Assembly (NCBI RefSeq): GCF_041260155.1
Contig: NC_091933.1
Location: 33,110,293 to 33,174,292 of the forward strand
Direction: 5' to 3'
Length of the DNA stretch: 64,000 bases
From: Ptychodera flava
Lineage: Eukaryota > Hemichordata > Enteropneusta > Ptychoderidae
Shown here: piece by piece, positions 36,250-51,400 of the stretch
Layout: every line of letters begins with the position of its first letter
How positions within the stretch are numbered: position 1 is the stretch's first letter
Made by a program: the position numbers and the translations under genes
Notes under the pieces: model-generated
Databases searched by the model: none
What the model was told of the DNA's origin: nothing
The model's input: the letters and a program-made list of their open reading frames with translations, nothing else

Positions 36250-37490
36250 AGACATGGATACAAAATTAAGTATTTCCTGACTGTATGAAATTATCTCACT
36301 TAGGTCATCCTAGGGACTTGTAAACCAAATATTAAAGCTGTCTAACCAGCAGTTTTGAAAGAACAAGCAACTCAACAGTTGACAGAGCTCTGCTGTGTTA
36401 TGTAGAGAATAACCTTTTGTGACACATGTACTGATGAAGAAGGTGGATATCTTTGATTAACATTGTAAGTGAGTTCTGTTGAATAAGTTGAGAATGCATA
36501 CTCAGAGAAAGCACACTGAAGAGACAAATGTTTGAAGCATTATAAGGAATCATGTAACTTTCATTGCACTGTTTACACAGATTGCATAATTGCTATAAAT
36601 AGCACATGAGGAATCTTACAGCCAAGCTTTACCATAAAACCCCTATCACTTTGACCACTGTTTTAATTGACCACTCTATTTTTTTCCTCAAAAAGTAATT
36701 TTATTTTATCCTTACCAAGTCAACCATAAATGGAAATTAGAACTTTCTCTGTCTCTATCTCTATTGACTATTATGAGCAATTTCTTTTAGATAACATACA
36801 GGGCACAATAAATGACGGTTCAGAATATGTCAAAGTTGGGATTCAGGAAAGTTGCCTTTACATGTTTTAATCCTCCAAGATGGTAAGCATTTCACTATGA
36901 ACTGTCAAAAAAAGTTGAACTTTCTGATAATTCTACACTAAAATTATTTTGGCTTTGATGATTTCCTAATTAATTCAATTATTTAAAATCATATTAATTA
37001 TTTTTTTCTGGGTGAATTGATAGGGGTTACACAGTACAAGCATTACATACAATGTAAGTCAAATTTTGACCAAAAATGACAAAAAAATTCCTTAAAAATA
37101 CACATTTACATATTTCATCACAATTTGAACAAATCTAAGTTGGATTACCCCTAGGGACCTGTATACCAAATAACAAAGCTGTCTGACCAGCGGTTATGAA
37201 GAAGAAGATTTTTTACCAAAAGCACCTTTTTTGGCATTAATTTGCCTATTTTCAACAATATCAAAAAATTAAAAAAAAACAGTTTCTCAAAATCATATTT
37301 TTCATCTACACAACAAATATCAAATCAGTAAGTACAGCGGTTCTCAAGATATTTGAGTGGACGGACGCCTCACAAACGGACATACATACATACATACATA
37401 CATACATACATACAGACTGACGACGGACGCCGGACGGATACCCATCCCAATAGCTTCTATAGACTATAGTCTATAGTAGCTAACAAGAAG
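36250..37490 (+). repeat. AT-rich dispersed repeat, copy 3
   Basis: Related to 8450-9640. It carries GACCAAAAATGACAAAAAAA (about 37068), TGTCTGACCAGCGGTT (about 37171) and AGAAGAAGATTTTTTACC. A (CATA)n tract (37379-37412), GACGGACGCCGGACGGATA and a CTATAGACTATAGTCTATAG palindrome follow. It has no ORF. Confidence 0.55.
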
Positions 37491-37499
37491 AAGAAATAG

Positions 37500-38845
37500 A
37501 TGTATGGTATGCTATGGTCTCTAAGTCGACGCCTACGCTTTGAGGCATGTGATACACGCCTTGCTCAAAAACCAGACTGAAAAACCTCACACTGAATGTA
37601 CAGAATTAAATCATCATGGTCAGGATTAGGTTGAGTGAGAGACATTACCAGCGAGACATTGTTTAAATTGCAGCGGCATGCCTTATTCCATGAGAAACGC
37701 CAAGATGATCGTCACCCATGTTAACTACAGATAGCGTGTCATTTATTGCGACATTATCGAGCGCTAGTTTCCATCAACGGTAACATTAATCTGCGGTGTT
37801 AACGTTGTCGAAAATTGTCCACCTCGTCTATGAACCACATTTAATGGGCAATTTATCAGTGTTTCCACAATCCATAACAATCCATAGACGTAATTTAAGT
37901 CATCGTTGATGGGTTAGAAATCAGCTAAAAATGTATGCTGCTCATGACTCTTGTCAAAGTTAGTAAAGTCAGTCTCTGAGGGGGATAACATTTATTTGTC
38001 ACCGTGAGTAGTCTCCAGGGACAAGCCATTTTATAATGGGAGGCATAGTGATCAAAGTGTAAAACGACAAAACACAAGTCGGAGTGAAAATTGGCAGTAA
38101 AAAGTAAACTTTGCTGCTTTTGCAAAAGAAGCAAAAATAGAAACACTTACTTGACTGGGGAGTGAAAAGCGTTCTGGAAAACGGTATGCATGCTGTGTCT
38201 TCTCCTTAATAATAAATGCTAAGGTACAGAAACAGGAACGAGTGTAATATAAGTATACTCCAAATATTTTCATTAAATGTAAAAAAACAAATGAAGATAT
38301 GTCAAATGTGTTCCATTTCCAAATATTGCCCCTCAGTGACATTTTACCTGTCCAAAGTCTGGGTTCAGTAACAAAGAGTCAATTGTTTTGTGTTCCCTGT
38401 ACTTGAATCAGAACAATTCCTCCCTTTCGTTCTATTCATGTCTTGCATTTGAGGTGTCCAACCCTATCAGTATCCATACAATGGACGAACGGGACATCGC
38501 CAGCCATGAAATATGTCGGCTTTACAGGGTAAGATAGTTTTTTTTTTGTCAACAAGGATTGTATTGCAAATCTACAGTGTGTGAAATTGGCAAACAGCTA
38601 AAGCGTGACTGGTACACCAGAGATCAACCAACTCATCCGTGCAGCCCTCCCTTCTAAGTGTTGGTTTCCATAGCAACAGCACATATATCTCTGAGCTTCA
38701 TTGCCCGATGAGATTGGTTAGGTCCAAACTCAGTTTTAAATGAAGACTTTCAAGATTATTTCACTGATGTTGTCAAAGTTATGCACGGACAGAAGGAAAA
38801 TGGGTCACAAAATGATACACAAGCATGCATACTCTTAAATAATAT
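37500..38845. other. No gene recognised
   Basis: Downstream flank of LRGUK. Short ORFs (37925-38342, minus) lack any domain. Confidence 0.4.
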
Positions 38846-38847
38846 TG

Positions 38848-38853
38848 TTTATT
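38848..38853 (-). terminator. Candidate poly(A) signal of LRGUK
   Basis: AATAAA on the minus strand about 570 bases after the stop at 39417. It is the nearest hexamer I found; use is inferred. Confidence 0.4.
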
Positions 38854-39416
38854 ATGATGAGAAAAATTCTTCGCCAGCTGTTATACAGTTTTCATTACAG
38901 TATAGCTAAATGGCGTGTGTGTCTCTGTCACTCATGACTGATGGCCTAAGATAAACACTGGTGCCATAAAGAAAACATTACAGGAATCTACATGTGAACT
39001 GATAAATGGAATTAGGACGGTTCCACAGTCACTCAAACCATACACAGCTCAGGTAGAGACACACGCATAAAGAAAACTCTTTAAAAAGAATTTTTTTTCA
39101 AATTCTAATGTAAAACAAATTGGTTTGTCTGTACAAAGGAACAGCAACAACACTACATTTTGAATGTGTTAATGAAGGCAACCTATAAATCAATGTAGCC
39201 GGTGAATGTCCATCAGCTCTCTATGTGGTTGTTCTATCAACTTATGCATTAAAGAACCATTCATTTGGTTTCATTTGCTCTTCTATTTTGAGAAAAATTT
39301 GTGTTAAGGCCGATAGGTCACACTTTTAATATAAATGTTATAATACACTTATGTACAAAGTTCCTTTTTTTCCACTCATTTTTTGCAGGTGTGTCAGTCT
39401 AGCTCTACCGATTTTC

Positions 39417-42400
39417 TCAATATTCTGGTAAAGACCTGACATTTTCTCTCGGCGATGTTGCAATCGGTGGCAACACTGGCTTTGTATTTGAGCCTGGTCT
39501 GCCTAATGACTGAACCGAGCCAGGCCTTGAACCGTTGCTTCCTTGAGAGGGTGGTCTTGGAATGAATTCCGGCTCTTGGGCCATTTCTGTGCCTGGCAGA
39601 CGGAAGGATGACTGCGATCCCATCTGTGAGCGGGCTTCGTCCGGAGACACTGGATTTGAGAAGCCCCTGGCTTCAGAAATATTGGAAAGGTGTGAACTAG
39701 ATCTGGTGGTGGCTTCACTGGAGTCTGGAGTCTGGGCTGCTGCGTTCATTTCGTTGAATATGCCTGATCCAACGGCAACCGTTAGAGGGCGCTCTTTGCC
39801 ACTGCCACTCAGCCCTTCCAAGTCGCCTGATGAACCTCCCTGTGTTGGGGCTGTTCCTGGTGGCCTGTGTAATCACAGAAGAAACAATCAACAATGAGAA
39901 AAGTTATGACATTGTTTTGCTGTATACTGATAGTCATTACTAGCTGAGTAACATTCACAAAATTAGAGGCAAACTCATGAATATCATGGCAGTCAATTTC
40001 ATCCAAATTTTCACATGGTAACAGCTTTTGATCAATTTGGAATTTACTACAGAGAAAGCACATAATCTGAAGTAATTGGTAGTCAAATCTTCACCCTTTC
40101 ATTTTGATTTTCTGACATATAAGTGACTGAACATTATTTCATTACTATATCACCAACTTTCAGGTTCATCAGAAAGACGTGTCGCTGTAGATGTGTCTGT
40201 TTGTTGACCTCCCAAGGCCAAGCAATCATATAAATATAAAATCAACAACGTTATTGTATTTTCTCCATGGAAGAGTATGTGTTTTTGAACTCACTTGCTG
40301 AGTAACTGATCTATTGGTCTTGGAACAACCCCAGCAGCTGCAGCTTTTGCAGCACTCAGACGACGCTCGTAGGATGCCTGCTCCTGGGAAACAAAATCAA
40401 AATGAGAAAATCAGCGACTGGTGCTCGGATGTAGATGGGAAAGTAAAATCCAAATTGTTTAGTTCTGCAGAATAAGTAGCTGTCTGAAACTCAAGAACTT
40501 TTCAAACAGATAATCATCTGGTACACATGTCGATTTTTAATGGGAAAGTCTGTGAGCACTGAAAAGTTTCTTGATACCGACACACTGTGACACTTACGAC
40601 ATAATGCAAACGAAAAATGGGATTTCAGCTTCCAACTTACAAAGCTGGGGACATTTCTGTCAAACAAATCTAAGATATAAGATTTTTCTCAGATGTTGTA
40701 TCAACACATAAATACACACCACTGCACTCTTTGTTGGTTCAAGTTTGTTCCTTATTGCCTGTGTCATCTGTTGGGATGCTGTGTCGACTGTTTGTTTGGA
40801 CCATGTCTTTACTCCAGTGGCTGATCCGGAAGTACCAGAGCCACCATTAGACTGTAGTGTGTTACCTGCAAGCCAATAACAAAATTTGAGTGAATACAGG
40901 GTGTGGAAAGGAGTTAACACAGGGTATGGAGGCATTCTGATTTTCTCATATAATAAAACTAAATTAAAAGACAGCTGAAACTTGTATATATTTTCTTACA
41001 TGGTTTTACTGTGTTGCCGCTATCGTGAACCCATTTTGAAGCCTGAGAAGCCAAAACACTTTCAGCGCCTTGGTTTTTTTGTGATCATCAAAAAACTAAT
41101 TTTTTGCACATGGAGTGAACACATGGTATGGTGGCCATTTTGATTTTCAAGTATCTGTAAAGTTTGTGCGATTTGTTTCTTTAACACTAATATTGGCATG
41201 GTAACCCTGATTTTTTTATTTATGATAATGAAAAAGAATATTGAAAGCTTCTGAGGTGAAATTTTGAGCAAGAGTTTAAATTGGTCAGTTTAGAGGTAGG
41301 CATTACATGTACCTTCAATGAACAATGACAACTTTTGAGGTGTTTTGTGGATGTTGCGTTTTTGACCTTCTTATTCAACTGAATGAGTCATCAGTTTATT
41401 ATCATGAAGGCCTGGTCAATATTGTATTTCATGAGCAAGTTGCAACAGACAATGATTATTGTTGGTGTGTTTGTCATTAATTAAGCCATTAATTCTACCT
41501 GGACAGGTTGGAGGTGTCAGACTTGATGCAAAAATAAAACAGCACACAACATCAATCAATCATGATCTTTGAAAGCAAACTGATTACACCAGAATTAAAA
41601 GTTGTTTGCTGTTATGAAACAAATTGCATTTCTTGACACAAACCTGTTGTTGTAGTTGTCTGTGTGTCACTGGATGGATCGTCTGTCAGAGTAAATCCAG
41701 CCGTTCCACTGATCCCAAGATAATCCATCACTAATTTCTTTAATCTTCGATAAGCTTCTGCTCCATTGTCTGTTAAAGGAATCAAGACATTATGATCTCA
41801 TCCATCGTTTCATCACTGGAAATGACTTACTACCAATATCACACTTTCTCTTGATAGACAATACAGAGAAGGGTTTTGTAAATTGTGGAAATTTTCACAC
41901 AAGTTCCTCAAATATAAATGATGGCTACAAAGTGAAACTGCAACGTGTACCAAACTGTCAAACAGTTGTACACTGATGTTATCATTTTGTCTGAAGTCCA
42001 GCTGCAAGAGAGAATTATTGTTCAGCAAGTCACAAGATTTCACAATGGCAAAATATTATCTAGTGAATTTGAAATGACTCATGGATACAACGTGAAGGTT
42101 TCACCTAGATACAGACAGAACTTCCACAATACAGCGTCCTACGATGGTTTCAAATGATGGTGCACATTGAAGTTTCCATGGCAACAGCATCATCTATTAC
42201 AAGATTACACTCTCTGTGTGACACAATACATCAAAAACTTACTGCTATCGATGGTCATATCAAAGAAACCTGGATGTTGTTGGTTGATCTCCTTGTAGAG
42301 ATCGTTCCTATGTATGATCTGTTCAACCTGGGGTACCGTGTAGTGTCCCCTCTCGTGAAGACGCTGACTGTGAATGTTTTTGTCCAGTGGAAGTATTAAG

Positions 42401-45400
42401 ACATACCGTGGCTCAAAATATGTGTGCTTTAGCACCATAACACCCTACATAGAAAAGAAAACGAGATACAAATAAAGAAGTTAGAAACTAACCAAGTCAG
42501 TCGAGTTCAAAATATGTAGGCTCTACAACACATGAAATGAAAGCTATGAAACACGTGAAAAAAAAATCAACACAAAATAAATACAATATCAAATGTAATC
42601 TTGTTCAGTTCGACTGTTTGACGACAACACTTTGGTTTTACTTTCTGTTTTCAATTGTGTGTTTTGAATGGGATGTGATGAGGTGGGGGGGGGTTTCAAA
42701 GATAGGATGAAATTCATGTAGAAATTGAAAAGAGTGAAAAATGTACATTATCTCCTTCATAAGCTCAAAGGAAGAACTCAACTGATAAGATTGTCCTGAG
42801 AAGAAAGCTACATCCACTTACCTCAATTTCAAGATGAACAACACAAGCAAGTCCATCCTTGGCAATGTTTTCGATTGCATCCATGCTCAGACCGTAATGA
42901 CTCCCCGAATTCTCATATGTCAGGATGAATTTACCCTGGCGTGTGTACAGGTACAGGAGACAATTTTGTATTAGAAACTGATAAGTATATCACTGATTTG
43001 TATATCAGGACATTTAGACTCATACTGACAGAAAAATCAACAGAGGAAAAAGCAAGTGAGCCTGATCATTTTCTTTAGCATATTCTTGACATTCCTCTAC
43101 ATGTCAACTAGCTTGACAGGCTTTGCTTTCCACTGAACTTAAAGTATGTTAAAACAATTTATTCATTTCCTTTTAATATCAACCAGGACTACATTACTTC
43201 AAGTACTACTGCCATGTATGTTTTTAGAAACAAACATCATGAAATATAACACTTACATTCATTTCCATGTTTTGGAATTGGCCAGGTGTTACAAAGTTGT
43301 AATCTCTGCCGTCCAGTTCACCGCTGTAAGCTGTTCTTGTACAATGCATTATTCTATAAAGCAGAGACAAATGAATGAAGTTTTTACCATTGAGATCATA
43401 CCATTTAATCTCTGTAATTTGTCTCACCATTGCATTTGAAATTATTATGCGAGGGCATTTTCACTTTGCCATGTATATTTAATTTTGAGTGTAAGTGTGA
43501 AGTCATTAAGGTATATACAGTCACCTGTAATCTAAATATGCCCGTATATGGTCAAAAGGGCATTTCTTGGTATTCAAAATGCCAATGTGAGGGCGCTGTT
43601 TTTAAAAAGCAGCCACCCGCTTAACATCTGTGATTGGTTAGATTTTCTCTTTCCATGGTAACTGTGGCAAAATTGGAACAGGTGACAGTATACCTTTAAA
43701 ATTAAGATATCTTTCAAGATTTCAGAACACTGTGAACTCAAATGGAGTGCTTGTATAACTGACTAAAATGCTTTGAAATCTAAAATTGGAAAATAAATGT
43801 TTGGTACGCAATGTCAAAGGTAACTTATGTTATCTATGGTATCTTAACATGAAGTGGTAAGCAATGTAAAGTACATCATAAAGTGGTACATGTAAAGTGA
43901 AGAATTTGAAATTAAGAATTTAGAATGTGTAGCCACTATTGCATACATCAGCATGTACTTACCCATAACCAAAATAGTCTGGGAAGTCTTCAACAAGCCT
44001 GTGCGAGAGTTCTCTTTTATTGGAGCCTGAGGGGCCCACCAGAACAAGCATTGGATAGGGGGTCTCGATACTTGGCAATGTACTGTGAAGGAAAAAATGG
44101 TAGAACTCATTCAATATAATTATTTTGATATACAGGCAAAACAGTGTCAACAAGACTCTGCCATTGCATTTTCTGATTGCTAGTACATGCCCACATTCAA
44201 GTGACAGAGTCCTTAATTTGATTGCTGCAATTTTTTCCAACCGAAATTTTAGTGTAACATTTTACCATTTCAGGAATTTCCCCGTAATGTTTTTTTATAA
44301 TCTTGAATAAAATGGATATCACATTTCATTGGCTAAAGCATTTTACCAAAATTTTGGCAAAAATCTGAAAAAATTGACTCGGGTACTGGTATATTTTATA
44401 AAGGCAACAAACATTGACTTGGCACTCTAAGAGTTAATGATGTCTGTCATCCATAAAACATACTCTTAGAAACACCAGAACATGTGGTATATATAAGAAA
44501 AATTCATTAGGGCTTGGTATTGACAAAAAGTATCATACAGATTGAGTATTATAGGTGCAGAAAATCAAATCTGTATACAAAGTCTTAATTTATGGTAAAA
44601 AGGAGTGGCAATATAATTCATCTTCTCTGAGGATTTTCTCGACCTATCATCTTTTATGGGTAACATTGTCTATGTTGTGGTAACTTAAGTCTGAAACTTA
44701 TGGATATATCGGCTTCAGATTGGTACAGTATTGACTGAAATACTGAGAACGACACAGGCTTTGCACTTTGATTTCAGTCCATAAGTAGCATTGTTCCAAA
44801 TTAGCCCTGCCATTACCTGTCATAGATGGTCGCTGGTTGGAGAAGTGAGCTAACCACTTGTTTGATGTGGTTTCTTGCTGCGACTACTTTCATGGGAGGA
44901 TTGAAGCTATTGACGGCCATCACCTGTCGGATAAAACAGACAACACATTTACATTATCGACTTCAAACATAACCACATTGCTCCGTTTTCCCAGTACGTA
45001 GTCCATATTAACTACAATAAACAACACAGTTGGGCCAAATTATGGTGGTGAAAGGGTCTTAAAGCTCTCTAAATCAAGTTCAGTACCGTTTAATTAACCA
45101 AACCAAATTGCATCCAAAAAATAGCAACAATCTGACTTCAACCCTATGAGCACTGTAATTTTCTCCCCCAAAATTTTAGTGCAAGATTTTACCGATTTTT
45201 ATGAATTGTTCTGTAATTTTTTGATACTTTTGGACCAAATGGACATCACATTTCTTTGGCTATGGTTTTTTCTCAAAATTTTGGCAAAAATTTGAGAAAA
45301 ATTTACTTGGGTTTATTTCATAAAGGCTACAAAAATACACTCAAAGTGTTAAGGTGGTTGGAAAGGCTATTTTTGCACCAATTCTTTTCTCAGAGTTAAT

Positions 45401-48400
45401 GTCAAGTTTCAAGTGTTAGAATCAAGATATTTAGTTCAAATTTTCAGGATAACTCCCATAGTTAATATTATCTCCAAAGAATATAAAAATTGTATATTTG
45501 CAGCCATGATTTTGAAATATGACACCAGTAAATATTAAAATTTAGTTTTTTATATTTTTTTTACATATTTGAATTTAATAGTAATTGGATAGTATTAATC
45601 AGGGTTCATACACTTCAAGTAAATCAAAATTCCAGGACTTTCCAGGAGTTTTTTTGCCATTTTCCAGGAGTATTTGTGGTTGAAAAATGCCATTTTCCAG
45701 GAGTGTTTGCACGATAAAGCTTGCAATTTTAATAAGCATCATACACTAATTTTTTCTAAAGTTTTCATTGTCCACAAAACTTCAGCCCACAAGACATCAT
45801 TTTGCTGACAAATGCAGTCAATGACGAATTGACAGGTTTTGATGGTGACGACATATTGAATAACATCACTGACGACTGAGACAGTTGTGAGTGTGGTGTC
45901 AGGAAAGATGAACTCGGGGAAGGCTTAGAATTAGTCGATGACTTTACATTTGATGAAGATCGGGCAAAGAAATCATTAATTTTTGATTTACTTGCTCCTC
46001 TTTTTTTCCTCCCAGAGCTCGATGTTTTGCTCCTTTAGCATGGCTTTTCATAGCCCCGCGTACAATGCTGTGTGTTCCCGGCGTTATGGAGCCTCCCACT
46101 ACAGCCCTGCTAATTTAGGTCCATAGACATGCGGTACCAATTTGGACCGCACACGAAAAACTATTTTTCTAACTACTTGAATCTAATCTACCGTATGCCT
46201 ACCCGAATATCTCAACCGCTCACAGACTGTAAAAGAACTGTTCGCATGACGTCCAAAACCATTAGTTTGCTGGCGATGCACGGTCAAGGGAAGGCCAGCG
46301 ATATCATGAAGGTACCGAATGGCGAGCCACGGGAACACGGAGCATCGTACGCAGGGCTGGGCTTTTCGATACAACGAAAGTCTTTTCACAAAGTTTGCAT
46401 CTTGCCGCGAATTTATCTTGCGCCCGCTCCAGCCATCCTATGTACTCGGGCTGTTTCAACCAATGATCGCTGAATAAACACTTTCCAGGAGGCATTACTG
46501 TGACTGATGACCCGAACAAACTTAAAATTTCAACACAGTCCCTCCACGAGCAACTCATGCCTACTTCGATGTCACGGTACGTGCGTGCAAAACCATGGAT
46601 AATCGAATACACAACATGGTCTCGCCCACGCTAGTGCAAGAGTACCCCTTTACGACATTATAAGAAACATTACTACGCTTTCCAAATTTTGTCTCATGAG
46701 GGCTCCTCACCTGTCGCAAAACAATTCGCATTTTACGATTTTGACGTTCGACAATTATACTGTTTGACATTCGCCTTTACGATCTGGCCGTTCTCGACCG
46801 TGTGCGATCGTAACTAGCGATTTTCCAGGAGTTTCCAGGAGTAAATTTTGATTTTCCAGGAGTTTCCAGGACTTTCCAGGAGTGGTTTTAAATTCCAGGA
46901 CTTTCCAGGACTTTCCAGGAGCGTACGAACCCTGATTAATATTACCAAATTAGTTATAAATATGTTGACACTATTTATTGTAAGATTTGTACGGCAGGAT
47001 TTGTAAATAAAATTTGTTTTTATGATTTTACATGGGTTTATATATCAAAAAATTATTAAAAATTCTTTCAAATTTCAAAATGTGATTTTTCAAAAAGTAC
47101 TTCAAATACAGGAAAATTGTGCCGTACAAATCTTATCTGTAACCTTGTTAATAGGCTGTAAAAATTCCATGTCCATATCTCATTTCAAAGTTGGATTAAA
47201 TTGGTATACAATTATGTAGGAAAATTGTTATTCTGTCAACAATGTTGAAACAAGCCATATTTGCACCCCTCCTTTGAAGTCATAGAGGAGTTTTTTTTTG
47301 TTAATCTCACTTTTGACACATCTTTGACACTCAAAGAATCTAAAAATGCATTTACAATAGTAGTCACTCACTCTGAATGCCAGCACCACCTTGTCAAACT
47401 TTCCTGAAAAACAGCAAATAATGACTTTCCCTTTTCAAACATTTTATTAACAGCTAGGGGACCTCTACCATAGTTAATACACTAAGGACTCCCCAACTTC
47501 TTCTTATTTGGTCAGTTTTTCAGAAGTTTTAACAGGCTATAACTCTGCAATGCCTTTGTGCCCAAATGTCTAGTTTTTTTTATTCCACAGAGAATGTTGA
47601 CTACTTTTATATTTTAATAGTTTTGTTGAAATTTATAACTGATGCTCTAGCCTTTCCAACCACCTTAAGCCCTCTTATCAAATCAAATCTTGCAAATTTT
47701 GAATTCCTAAACCATTCTTTTACATCATATGACCTTACGTATGAGCTACTTGTAGACTTCTATGATTGACAGATGACACCCTGAAATGTTTCTACAAATA
47801 AAGCTCCTGATGGGAAGTTAACAGTAATACACTGAAATATTAATCAACACTGCAGGTTGAGTGACAAAATCTATCTGGATGCTATTTGAATAAGCAATAA
47901 ATCTTATATAGCTACCTTTCCTAATTACTGATTGACAGGTTGACGTGCACTCCTCAAACTGAAATGACATATATTCCAGGATAGAATACCTACTCTGATT
48001 GCACTACAACTATCCACTGAATAGCAACCCACCTTTTCATCAACTTCCACTCGTCTCCTGTCAAGCTGCGTCAACTGTTGAAGTCTGTACAGCAGAGATA
48101 TCCTGTATTCATCAAGCTCTTGGATCGGATTCCTCAACAGGTTCAGATCCCGGAGCAGCAGCAGATCCCGGATGTACTTGACTTCCGTGATGTCATGGAT
48201 CTGTAAAGACAACAAGATGTCAGAGTTCTGTCACATTTTTTTTATAAGAGGCTACCAGCAAAATTTTGTTGTATTCTATTATCATTGTTGAAATGCAATT
48301 GTGATTGAGTTTCTGTCTACAACATCTTGCATACAAAATGGCTATCCTCTCACCTGGTTGTCTTCCAAGTCAATAACTTCTAGCACATCATGGTCTTGTA

Positions 48401-51400
48401 ATCCACTCATACTTCTGATACTATTTCCAGAAATATTCAAATATTGAAGTTTACTCAGTGTTTCAATGTTTTCTATGATCTCAATCTCATTACCTCGCTG
48501 AAAAAATGAACAGATATGTATACTGAATTAAGTTTTTCCTACACATTAGGAATGTAGGAATTTCACTTCAACATCATAGTAGGTTGCTGAGGATATCATT
48601 CTTTGACTGTTCTGCAACATAGACGATGGACAAAGCTAACCATAGACAGTGGAGGGGAAGGCAGCTCCTCTCAAAATGAGCTAGTCAATAAATAAACAAG
48701 TAAAACTAGCACTTATGAACGAATAAATTAGTCTCATATTTTGGGTTTGTCTTAATGTTAGACTGGTGTTAGGTGCATCCCTTTTTCAGAAATACATAGG
48801 AACTCTTAAAGGGACAAAGTCCGCCATTTTTTCATGAATTTTGTTTGATACGAGATATTGTTTGACATGTTGAAAGATACTGAATGAATGAGTGACCATG
48901 CATATATTCGACCCCAGTTTTAGACATGGTAAATTAAACCATCGCGAAAATGAATCAATGGTCATGACCATTAATTCATTCTGTGAAGATTTCATGTATC
49001 GTGTCTAAAATTTGGGTAAATACACACATGGTCACCCATTCATTATCTTTCAACATGTCAAACAATACAAATTGTATCTCGCATTAAACAAAATTCATGA
49101 AAAAATGGCAGACTTTGTTCCTTTAATACTGTGAAAACTCTGGGGACTTTCTTACATTAATCATGGAAAATCTTACTGCTAACTCTCCGTACAGTGATGT
49201 AATATGAGTGTGTAATAAAGCTTTTTCACCCGATGATATAAAGAACTGTGGAATTTCATGATTTGCAATTCGCAAACGCTTTCAGATGGTGAAACTCACC
49301 AGATTCAAGAACTTCAGCGGTAAATTCTCCAGGTTTGATATTTGTCTCAGACTGTTGTGTGCCAAACTGAGGTGATTCAGTCGGCAACACTGTGACAAAC
49401 CCTTTATTTCACTGATATTGTTGTCTGGTAGACACATGTTAAGGATTCACACACACTTGCATGAAATATATCTGGATACGAGTAAATCAAGTTTTCATTG
49501 AAATTTGCAAATGGAAAAATATGCTATGGTGATGTATTTAAGCCAAACATTTGCCACTTTGTCATGCTTTTTTTTCTCCGTCTGATTGATAACAAACAAG
49601 TCATGCTTTCCGAATATACATGTAGAGGTCCAAAACAATATATTAAGTGTATGGTACGGGTATGATAAATCTCACACCTAAATAAAACACGAAAGGTGTT
49701 GAACAACTGTGAGTTCTTGTGTGCCATCATACTCTATGCTCAGAATGAGAAGTTATCTGCTCACTTCTAGTGATACAGATCAATGTTATCTCTCACAGCC
49801 TCAAGAAGATGAATGTCTGTATTTATAACACACCAAACAGTGTCAATCACTCATTATACATAAGTCTATGGTCATGGAGGGGCACATTTTAAAAGCTTGT
49901 CGAGAAACCTAGAGACAAAGGTTAACATTGACTCTGGTTTTCATACCCAATGCCAAGTGTGGATTTACTGTATTCTTGAACGATTTCAGAAATTATGAAT
50001 GTCAACGATCAATACTCAAAATATTAAGTCAGTTAATCAGTCATTAATAAAATTTCAAAGGATCAAAGGATACTATCCAAGATTAGCTTGGTGAGAGCAT
50101 GATGGGGTGACAAGTCTGTCATCTCTTCTATTTTGTTATAGGACAAATCAACCTCCTGTCGAGATATAGAGATATGGAAAAATATTAATAAGCACCACAT
50201 AAAAATCTTCACAATCAAAATTAAGTTGAAAGGTGAAACATGAAATACACATGAGCACAATTTATTGTCTGCAGAATTCATAGGAAAATTGATAATCCAC
50301 TCGAGCAAATTAAAAATTAAGCCATTTTCATCGCAAAGCATCATGAAATACATCTTTATTTCCATGAAGTAATCTCTTGCTGTACGAATGATATGCTACA
50401 AAAAGCACAATGAATACATGTTGCTATATACTAAATATGATAAAATATTTCTGTAGAAGTTTGTGAGCAAGTGTAGAAGTTCACTGAATGGAAACAAAGA
50501 CTCATGGAAACCTCATCATTGATAAATATCTCTTTCAGAAATGCTTGAAAAAAGACAGAGTCTGTGTTTGTATGTGAATTTTTCTTGGCCAGCCTAGAAA
50601 TGACATTCTTTATATTATCTTTTACAAATTAACCCTGAAATCAAATGTGGTAAGTGTATATGATTTGAGTCAAGTATAACCCTACTGCACGTTGTATCAA
50701 AGTATGTAGCTTGTCAAAGCATGGCCATTATTTCACTCACTATTATTTCTTTCTGGTAGATACCAGAACCTATATCACCTTTTACTCTGTAAATTCTGTT
50801 TGTAATGATGTGGGCTTGGAGTTGAGCTAACCACTTTATTTCCATGCTTTCCATCACAAACTGGTTGCACCAAAAATGTAAAAGAAACATCAAAAGACTC
50901 AGTCCATTTGGGATGGGAGAATCTTCACAGTGGGTAAGGTGACTCCTTTACTTACCTTGAGATTGAAAGGCGGCTCAAAATCCAGCAGTTCAGCGATGTC
51001 ATTGTGTGAAGCGTCCAGCTCAATCAGATATGGCATGTAACTCAGTGGTCTTAAATCTGTCAAAGACAGTCACATATTGAAAGTGATACTGTTTTGATAA
51101 CATTAATATTCGGAGGTCAAGGGTCACCAATCAAATAAATTATGCAGAATTCTGGTGATCATTTCCTGGCATCTGAGTGTGCATTGACATTGAATATGAC
51201 CGTTGGGTATTTTCCATTAGTTATGGTTTGAAAATATTTAAAATTCTTTGAGTTTTAAATGCCATCATGATCCCATCTATTGCCCAGAAACGGTAACTGA
51301 AATTTGCATATGGTTTTGTCTCACAATCAGTTATATTTGTCCAGCTTTAAGTAACTATCATTAATTTTATCATTTCATGAGGACTGATGAGGAAGGGAAA

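Noticed and set aside
47369..47400. Mini-exon-like segment (FDKVVLAFR) with splice-like borders in LRGUK intron 9
   Set aside because: Its phase does not fit. Exon 9 joins exon 10 directly in phase, and the join reads as an uninterrupted LRGUK-type sequence.
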